DNA of 11,143 nucleotides from VRUE01 sp035605155 (lineage in GTDB: Bacteria; Actinomycetota; Thermoleophilia; Solirubrobacterales; 70-9): the NCBI GenBank assembly GCA_035605155.1, contig DATNHC010000041.1:1-11143 (forward strand). Direction: 5' to 3'. Of the stretch, positions 7,445 to 11,143 are shown piece by piece. A program made the translations under genes and the position numbers. Under the pieces are notes generated by a model, which made no database searches, had not been told where the DNA came from, and saw only the letters and a list, made by a program, of their open reading frames with translations. Every line of letters starts with the position of its first letter. Position 1 is the first letter of the stretch.

Positions 7445-8320
7445 GTGAGCGGCCAGCTCGATCTCGAGGTCGTCATCGTCAGCCACGGCGCCGAAGAGCT
7501 GCTGCGGCGCTGCCTGCGCTCGCTGGAGGAGCACCCGGCAAGGGGAACGACGCGGGTGACGGTGGTCGACAGCGGCAGCCCGGACTCGACTCCCGACATG
7601 GTCCAGCGCGAGTTTCCGGAAGTGCGGCTGATCCGCCGCGAGAACATCGGCTTCTCCGCTGCCAACAACGTCGTCCTGCGCGAGGACGAGGCCGGCGCGG
7701 TGCTGCTGCTCAATCCCGACACCGAGGTCTACGCCGGCACGCTCGACGCCTCGCTGGCGCGCCTGCGCTCCGATGGGCGGATCGGCATGGTCGGCTGCAA
7801 GCTGGTCACCGAGTCGGGCGAGCTCGACCATGCCTGCAAGCGCTCCTTCCCCACCCCGCTCAGCGCCCTTGCCCACTTCACCGGCCTTGGTCGCGGCGAG
7901 GAGGCCGGCGAGGCGTTGAGCCAGTATCGCGCGACCCACCTCGGCGAGGACGAGGCCGGCGAGGTCGATGCGGTCAACGGCGCCTTTATGCTCTGTCGCG
8001 CCGAGGCTGTGCGCGAGGTCGGCCTGCTCGACGAGGGCTACTGGCTCTACATGGAGGACCTCGATTGGTGCCGGCGCTTCTGGCGGGCAGGCTGGAAGGT
8101 CTTCTACGAGCCGGCCGGCGTGGCACTGCACGTCAAGGGCGGCTCGAGCGGCAAGCGCCGCGCCGCCAAGCAGGAGATCGCCTTCCACCGCGGCATGGGC
8201 CGCTTCTACCGCCGCTTCGACGCCGTCGAGCACAACCCGTTCCTCAACGCGGCGGTCTACGCGGGAATCGGGGCGAAGCTGGCGGTCAGCCTCGGCATCA
8301 CAGCCTTGCGTGGGCGCTAG
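7445..8320 (+). CDS. Family 2 glycosyltransferase, rhamnosyltransferase-like (WbbL type)
   Basis: A 291-aa inverting GT-A glycosyltransferase, probably acting at the cytoplasmic membrane face on a lipid-linked acceptor. It shows LEVVIVSHGAEELLRRCLRSL at the N-terminus (residues 7-27), TVVDSGSPDSTPDMV (39-53), ENIGFSAANN (66-75), LLLNPDTEV (87-95, nucleotide/metal-binding acidic motif), VNGAFMLCRAEAV (177-189), and LLDEGYWLYMEDLDWCRRFW (194-213), with the ED-D catalytic-base motif typical of the WbbL/rhamnosyltransferase group. There is no N-terminal signal peptide. Start GTG 7445 lies 12 bp after the previous stop, with AGAGA about 10 nt upstream, so it is in the same operon. The rml genes nearby make dTDP-rhamnose a likely donor, but this is inference. 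Its TAG stop overlaps the TAG of the convergent toxin gene in the shared CTAG at 8317-8320. Confidence 0.92.
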   Translation: MSGQLDLEVVIVSHGAEELLRRCLRSLEEHPARGTTRVTVVDSGSPDSTPDMVQREFPEVRLIRRENIGFSAANNVVLREDEAGAVLLLNPDTEVYAGTLDASLARLRSDGRIGMVGCKLVTESGELDHACKRSFPTPLSALAHFTGLGRGEEAGEALSQYRATHLGEDEAGEVDAVNGAFMLCRAEAVREVGLLDEGYWLYMEDLDWCRRFWRAGWKVFYEPAGVALHVKGGSSGKRRAAKQEIAFHRGMGRFYRRFDAVEHNPFLNAAVYAGIGAKLAVSLGITALRGR

Positions 8321-8724
8321 GCAACGGTCAACACGCTCACCTTCGAGGCGTCGCCCACGGCTCTGGCGAGGCGGCGATCCAGGGTGATGAGGGGCATGCC
8401 AAGGACCTCGGCGAGGGCGACGTAGATGCCGTCATAGAAGGTGAGGTTGTGGCGAAGCCGCCAGGCTCGATCGAGCAGGCCCATGTGGCCCATTCGACGC
8501 AGGGGCAGTTCCGACAATTTGCCCAATGCCGCCGCGGCACGGTCCTCCCGCAGCCTTCGCGCCGCGACCGTGCGGCGCAGCGCATGCCCCACCTCGACGT
8601 CAATCAGGTGGGGAACCCAAAGCGACCGGCCTCCACCGGCAGCGGAGAGGTGCTTCTCGGCCCAATCGGCGTGCTCACCGCGAACCAGGACGGAGACCAC
8701 GACCGAAGCGTCTACGACTGTCAC
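8317..8724 (-). CDS. vapC: PIN-domain ribonuclease toxin, VapC/FitB family
   Basis: A 135-aa PIN-domain protein of usual VapC length. Its expected role is Mg2+-dependent RNA cleavage when free of its antitoxin. The acidic active-site residues are all visible: Asp5 in VVDASVVV, Glu44 in IDVEVGHALRR, Asp98 in FYDGIYVALAE and Asp116 in LITLDRRLA. Start GTG 8724 overlaps the antitoxin stop by 4 nt (GTGA), the classic toxin-antitoxin layout with translational coupling. The 3' end collides with the glycosyltransferase gene: the two TAG stop codons share CTAG. The pair looks complete and intact. The RNA target cannot be predicted from sequence. Confidence 0.92.
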   Translation of the reverse strand: MTVVDASVVVSVLVRGEHADWAEKHLSAAGGGRSLWVPHLIDVEVGHALRRTVAARRLREDRAAAALGKLSELPLRRMGHMGLLDRAWRLRHNLTFYDGIYVALAEVLGMPLITLDRRLARAVGDASKVSVLTVA

Positions 8725-8957
8725 GGGAGCTCGCCGCGCATCTGGCGAATGTCCGCGACGATCTCCTCGGCGGTGATGCCGGACTCGCCGCGAGCCCGGG
8801 CGTCGGCGAAGACGTCCTCGAGCGTGGCCTGCTTGGCGAGCTCTTCGAGATCGCGCTTGATGTAGTCGGAGAGCGAGATGCCCTCGGTGGCGGCCCGGAC
8901 CTTGAGCGTCCTGTGGACGTCGTCGGGCACGTCTCTGATCTGGATCATCTTGGACAT
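8721..8957 (-). CDS. vapB: Ribbon-helix-helix antitoxin, FitA/VapB family
   Basis: A 78-aa antitoxin. The N-terminal strand MIQIRDVPDDVHRTLKVRAA and the following EGISLSDYIKRDLEELAK form the ribbon-helix-helix DNA-binding domain seen in FitA-type proteins. The acidic C-terminal tail (TLEDVFADARARGE and EEIVADIRQMRGELP) would wrap and inhibit the PIN toxin encoded next. Start ATG 8957 is preferred: an alternative ATG is at 8948, and the longer open frame to 9332 is antisense to rmlC and lacks family similarity. There is no good Shine-Dalgarno; a possible -10 box 7 nt upstream suggests a leaderless transcript. The antitoxin probably autoregulates through the ACATGT palindromes just upstream. 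Confidence 0.9.
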   Translation of the reverse strand: MSKMIQIRDVPDDVHRTLKVRAATEGISLSDYIKRDLEELAKQATLEDVFADARARGESGITAEEIVADIRQMRGELP

Positions 8958-8992
8958 GTGCTTCACATTAGGCCATGTGGCGGACATGTCTA
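8954..8992 (-). promoter_or_regulatory. Candidate vapBC promoter and RHH operator (ACATGT palindromes)
   Basis: On the minus strand a TAGACA -35-like box (8992-8987), a 16-nt spacer and a TAATGT -10-like box (8970-8965) end 7 nt before the antitoxin ATG, which would put the start of transcription at or next to the ATG. The 8-bp palindrome GACATGTC (8983-8990) overlaps the -35 box, and a second ACATGT (8954-8959) overlaps the start codon; ACATGTCC is repeated in both. This arrangement fits an autoregulatory operator for a ribbon-helix-helix antitoxin. No other recognisable signal lies in the rest of the 8958-9090 gap. Confidence 0.45.
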
Positions 8993-9090
8993 TGAGAGTT
9001 GGCTGGTTCATGCGGGGAAGCCTGCAGGAACGGCGTTCGCCCGTGGGATGAGCCGCAAGCGAGACGGAAATGCCACGCAGGGCGCGCTGC

Positions 9091-9639
9091 TCAGAACGGC
9101 AGGGTCTCGCCGACCTCGGCGAGGGTGGGAGCCGCCTTGTCCCGCTCCGAGAGCAGCGGGCTCTCGAAGGGCCACTCGACACCGACGTCAGGGTCGTTCC
9201 AAGCGATGCCGGACTCGGTCGCCGGGTCATAGGTGCTCGAGCAGAGATAGGTGACGTCGGCGGTCTCGCTGAGCACGGCGAAGCCGTGGCCGAAACCGAC
9301 CGGGACGAAGAGCTGGCGGTGGGTCTCGTCATCGAGGACGTGGCCCTCCCACTGGCCGTAGGTGGGCGAGTCGCGGCGCAGGTCGACGGCGACGTCGAAG
9401 ATCTGTCCGCGCGGACAGCGGACCAGCTTCGCCTGGCCCGGCTCGGTCTGGAAGTGCAGGCCCCGCAGCGTGCCCTTCGCCGAGCGCGAGTGGTTGTGCT
9501 GGACGAACTCGACCTCGACGCCGTGCTCGGCCCAGAGGTCGCGCCGGTAGGTCTCGACCATGAAGCCGCGCTCGTCTCCGTGAACGGTGGGCTCGAGCAG
9601 GACGACCCCGTCGAGCTTGGTCGGCAGGCGCTGCAGCAT
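9091..9639 (-). CDS. rmlC: dTDP-4-dehydrorhamnose 3,5-epimerase
   Basis: A 182-aa cupin-fold epimerase, the usual RmlC length. It epimerises C3 and C5 of dTDP-4-keto-6-deoxyglucose in the cytoplasm, the third step of dTDP-L-rhamnose synthesis. Motifs in order: VVLLEPTVHGDERGFMVETY (residues 12-31), FVQHNHSRSAKGTLRGLHFQ (45-64, catalytic His62), KLVRCPRGQIFDVAVDLRR (71-89), LFVPVGFGHGFAVLS (110-124), the YDPATESGIAWNDP region (137-150, with the general-acid Tyr137 by family analogy) and LLSERDKAAPTL. The start ATG 9639 shares one base with the rmlB stop (TGATG), so the frame's extension up to 9711 is rejected. It is the last gene of the rmlD-rmlB-rmlC run, and no clear terminator follows. Confidence 0.96.
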   Translation of the reverse strand: MLQRLPTKLDGVVLLEPTVHGDERGFMVETYRRDLWAEHGVEVEFVQHNHSRSAKGTLRGLHFQTEPGQAKLVRCPRGQIFDVAVDLRRDSPTYGQWEGHVLDDETHRQLFVPVGFGHGFAVLSETADVTYLCSSTYDPATESGIAWNDPDVGVEWPFESPLLSERDKAAPTLAEVGETLPF

Positions 9640-10622
9640 CAGCCGAGCGACTTGCCGTACTGCTTCTCGTAGTACTCGCGGTACTCGCCGGAGCGAATCG
9701 GCGCCCACCAATCCTCGTTATCGCGGTACCACTGCACGGTGCGCTCGAGGCCCTCGGCGAAGCGCACCTCGGCCTCCCAGCCGAGCTGTTCGCGAATCTT
9801 GTCGCTGCCCAGCGAGTAGCGGCGGTCGTGGCCGGGGCGGTCGGCGACGTACTCGATCAGCGACTCGTCGCCCCCGGTCAGCTCGATCACGCGCTTGACC
9901 ACCTCGATGTTCTCGCACTCGTCGGGACCGCCGACGTTGTAGGCCTCGCCGGGCCGGCCCTTCTCCAGAACCGTGTGGATGCCGCGGCAGAAGTCCTCGA
10001 CATAGAGCCAGTTGCGCACCTGGCGGCCGTCGCCGTAGACCGGCAGCGAGTCGCCGTGGACGGCATTCAGCACCATCAGCGGGATCAGCTTCTCCGGGTA
10101 CTGGCGCGGGCCGTAGTTGTTGGAGCCGCGGCAGATCACCGCCTCGGTGCCGTAGGTGTGGAAGTGGGCGGCGACCAGCAGGTCGCCGGCGGCCTTGGTC
10201 GCCGAGTAGGGCGAGGAGGGGTCGAGTGGCGATTCCTCGGTGAAGGAGCCCGACTCGATCGAGCCGTAGACCTCGTCGGTGGAGACCTGCAGGTAGCGAT
10301 CGACGTCCAGCTCGCGAGCCGCGTCGAGCAGCGTGCCGGTGCCGATCACGTGGGTGCGGGCGAAGGCGTCCTGGTCGTCGATCGAGCGGTCGACGTGCGA
10401 CTCGGCAGCGAAGTTGACGACGGCGTCGCAGCCCTCCATCGCCTCGCGCACGACCGCCGGGTCCTCGATCGCGCCGACGACGAGCTCGGTGTCCTCGGGC
10501 AGGTTCTCGCGCCGCCCCGCGTAGGTGAGCTTGTCGAGCACCCGCACCTCGTGCTCGCCGGCGACGAGGCGCACGTAGGTCGAGCCGATGAAGCCGGCGG
10601 CGCCGGTGACCAGCAACCTCAT
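9639..10622 (-). CDS. rmlB: dTDP-glucose 4,6-dehydratase
   Basis: A 327-aa extended short-chain dehydrogenase that converts dTDP-D-glucose to dTDP-4-keto-6-deoxy-D-glucose with bound NAD+, the second step of the rhamnose pathway. The Rossmann motif TGAAGFIGS is at residues 6-14. STDEVYG (114-120) carries the Thr-Asp-Glu active-site triad of this family, and YSATK (139-143) is the Tyr-x-x-x-Lys pair. Other signatures are FAAESHVDRSI (71-81), RGSNNYGPRQYPEKLIPLM (165-183) and DRPGHDRRYSLGSDKI (261-276). Length and C-terminus match the family. Start ATG 10622 overlaps the rmlD stop by 4 nt (ATGA). The frame continues upstream to 11027 but there it only shadows rmlD. Confidence 0.97.
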   Translation of the reverse strand: MRLLVTGAAGFIGSTYVRLVAGEHEVRVLDKLTYAGRRENLPEDTELVVGAIEDPAVVREAMEGCDAVVNFAAESHVDRSIDDQDAFARTHVIGTGTLLDAARELDVDRYLQVSTDEVYGSIESGSFTEESPLDPSSPYSATKAAGDLLVAAHFHTYGTEAVICRGSNNYGPRQYPEKLIPLMVLNAVHGDSLPVYGDGRQVRNWLYVEDFCRGIHTVLEKGRPGEAYNVGGPDECENIEVVKRVIELTGGDESLIEYVADRPGHDRRYSLGSDKIREQLGWEAEVRFAEGLERTVQWYRDNEDWWAPIRSGEYREYYEKQYGKSLG

Positions 10623-11143
10623 GCGGCAGCCTCGTGCTCGGCGGAGCGCTGGGAGAGGTAGGCGGCGAGGCCGTCGCGCCAGGCGGGCAGCTCGATCGCG
10701 TGCTGGCGTTGGCTGACCAGCGCCGAGTAGGCCGGGCGCGGCGCCGGGCGGCCGAGCATCTCGGTCGTGCCCGAGAGCACCCGGCACTCGACCTGAGCCT
10801 GCTCGAAGATCTCGCGGGCGAAGTCGTACCAGGAGCAGGCGCCGGCGGCCGCCATGTGGTGGATTCCAAACTCGATCCCCTCGATCAGACGGACGATGCC
10901 GTAGGCGAGGTGCCAGGTGTAGGTCGGCGAGCCGACCTGGTCGTGGACGACGAGGACCTCGTTCTGGCTCGCGGCCAGGCGCAGCATCGTCTCGACGAAG
11001 TTGCCGCCGCCGATCCCGAACAGCCATGAGGAGCGGACGACGAAGTGGCGTTTGTTGGCCGCGGTGGTCGCGTCCTCGCCGGCGAGCTTGGTGCGTCCAT
11101 ATGCGGACAGCGGCCCGGGTTGGTCGGTCTCGACGTAGGGCTC
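10619..11143 (-). CDS. rmlD: dTDP-4-dehydrorhamnose reductase, N-terminus beyond window
   Basis: The C-terminal 174 residues of RmlD, which reduces dTDP-4-keto-L-rhamnose to dTDP-L-rhamnose with NAD(P)H. The visible part begins EPYVETDQPGPLSAYGRTKL, containing the catalytic Tyr-x-x-x-Lys (YGRTK). It continues with FVVRSSWLFGIGGGNFVETM and DQVGSPTYTWHLAYGI, the latter a well-conserved RmlD block, and ends with RPAYSALVSQ-like substrate-site residues (RPAPRPAYSALVS) and PAWRDGLAAYL. The frame is open from the right edge to TGA at 10619. It is the first visible gene of the rmlD-rmlB-rmlC run; RmlA, which makes dTDP-glucose, is not in the window. Confidence 0.95.
   Translation of the reverse strand, partial: EPYVETDQPGPLSAYGRTKLAGEDATTAANKRHFVVRSSWLFGIGGGNFVETMLRLAASQNEVLVVHDQVGSPTYTWHLAYGIVRLIEGIEFGIHHMAAAGACSWYDFAREIFEQAQVECRVLSGTTEMLGRPAPRPAYSALVSQRQHAIELPAWRDGLAAYLSQRSAEHEAAA

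Noticed and set aside
7895..7970. Short GGCGAGGAGG/GGCGAGGACG-like repeats in the glycosyltransferase gene
   Set aside because: Codon-level low complexity for Gly-Glu-Glu/Asp-Glu-Ala runs; not a distinct element.
9071..9090. Possible terminator after rmlC (GCAG...CTGC)
   Set aside because: Only a 4-bp stem without a T-run; too weak to call.
8958..9332. N-terminal extension of the antitoxin to 9332
   Set aside because: It overlaps rmlC in another frame and has no RHH similarity; the family starts at MSKMIQIRDVP.
10623..11027. Upstream extension of the rmlB frame
   Set aside because: It only shadows rmlD; RmlB begins MRLLVTGAAGFIG at 10622.

Overview
The window is very GC-rich and densely packed, with TTG and GTG starts and many 1-4 bp gene overlaps. 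A long Lhr-type helicase, a FitA/VapC-type toxin-antitoxin pair and a dTDP-rhamnose/polysaccharide locus together suggest a high-GC actinobacterium. A Thermoleophilia/Solirubrobacterales origin is my guess from style only; there is no rRNA or other marker here to prove it.

Layout. (1) 1-2240, minus: the N-terminal ~746 codons of an Lhr-family ATP-dependent helicase, running off the left edge. Two copies of an unnamed ~92-bp palindromic element sit in frame inside it, in opposite orientation. (2) 2275-3984, minus: a secreted glycoside-hydrolase-like protein, preceded by a small signal-peptide/low-complexity/TM protein. (3) 3912-8320, plus: a polysaccharide assembly operon made of a Wzy/O-antigen-ligase-like membrane protein with a C-terminal TPR region, a polyprenyl-phosphate sugar-1-phosphate transferase, and a family 2 glycosyltransferase. 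(4) 8317-8957, minus: a VapB/FitA-like RHH antitoxin and a PIN-domain toxin. (5) 9091-11143, minus: rmlD (partial), rmlB and rmlC, joined by 4-nt and 1-nt overlaps, for dTDP-L-rhamnose. No gene-free stretch exceeds 300 bp; the longest is 8958-9090.

How the genes fit together. RmlB, RmlC and RmlD convert dTDP-glucose to dTDP-L-rhamnose (RmlA is not in the window). The sugar-phosphate transferase would load the first sugar on a lipid carrier, the GT2 (rhamnosyltransferase-like) would extend it, and the Wzy/WaaL-like protein would polymerise or transfer the glycan outside the membrane. The divergent secreted hydrolase may trim or release that glycan. The toxin-antitoxin pair is an insertion between the two halves of the sugar locus.

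The most unusual signal is the pair of palindromic elements in lhr. They are the same length and ~85% identical, and essentially all of their differences are paired changes that keep a long hairpin intact. Both orientations are translated without stops as linker insertions in the helicase. This looks like a protein-coding palindromic repeat family, similar in concept to Rickettsia palindromic elements.
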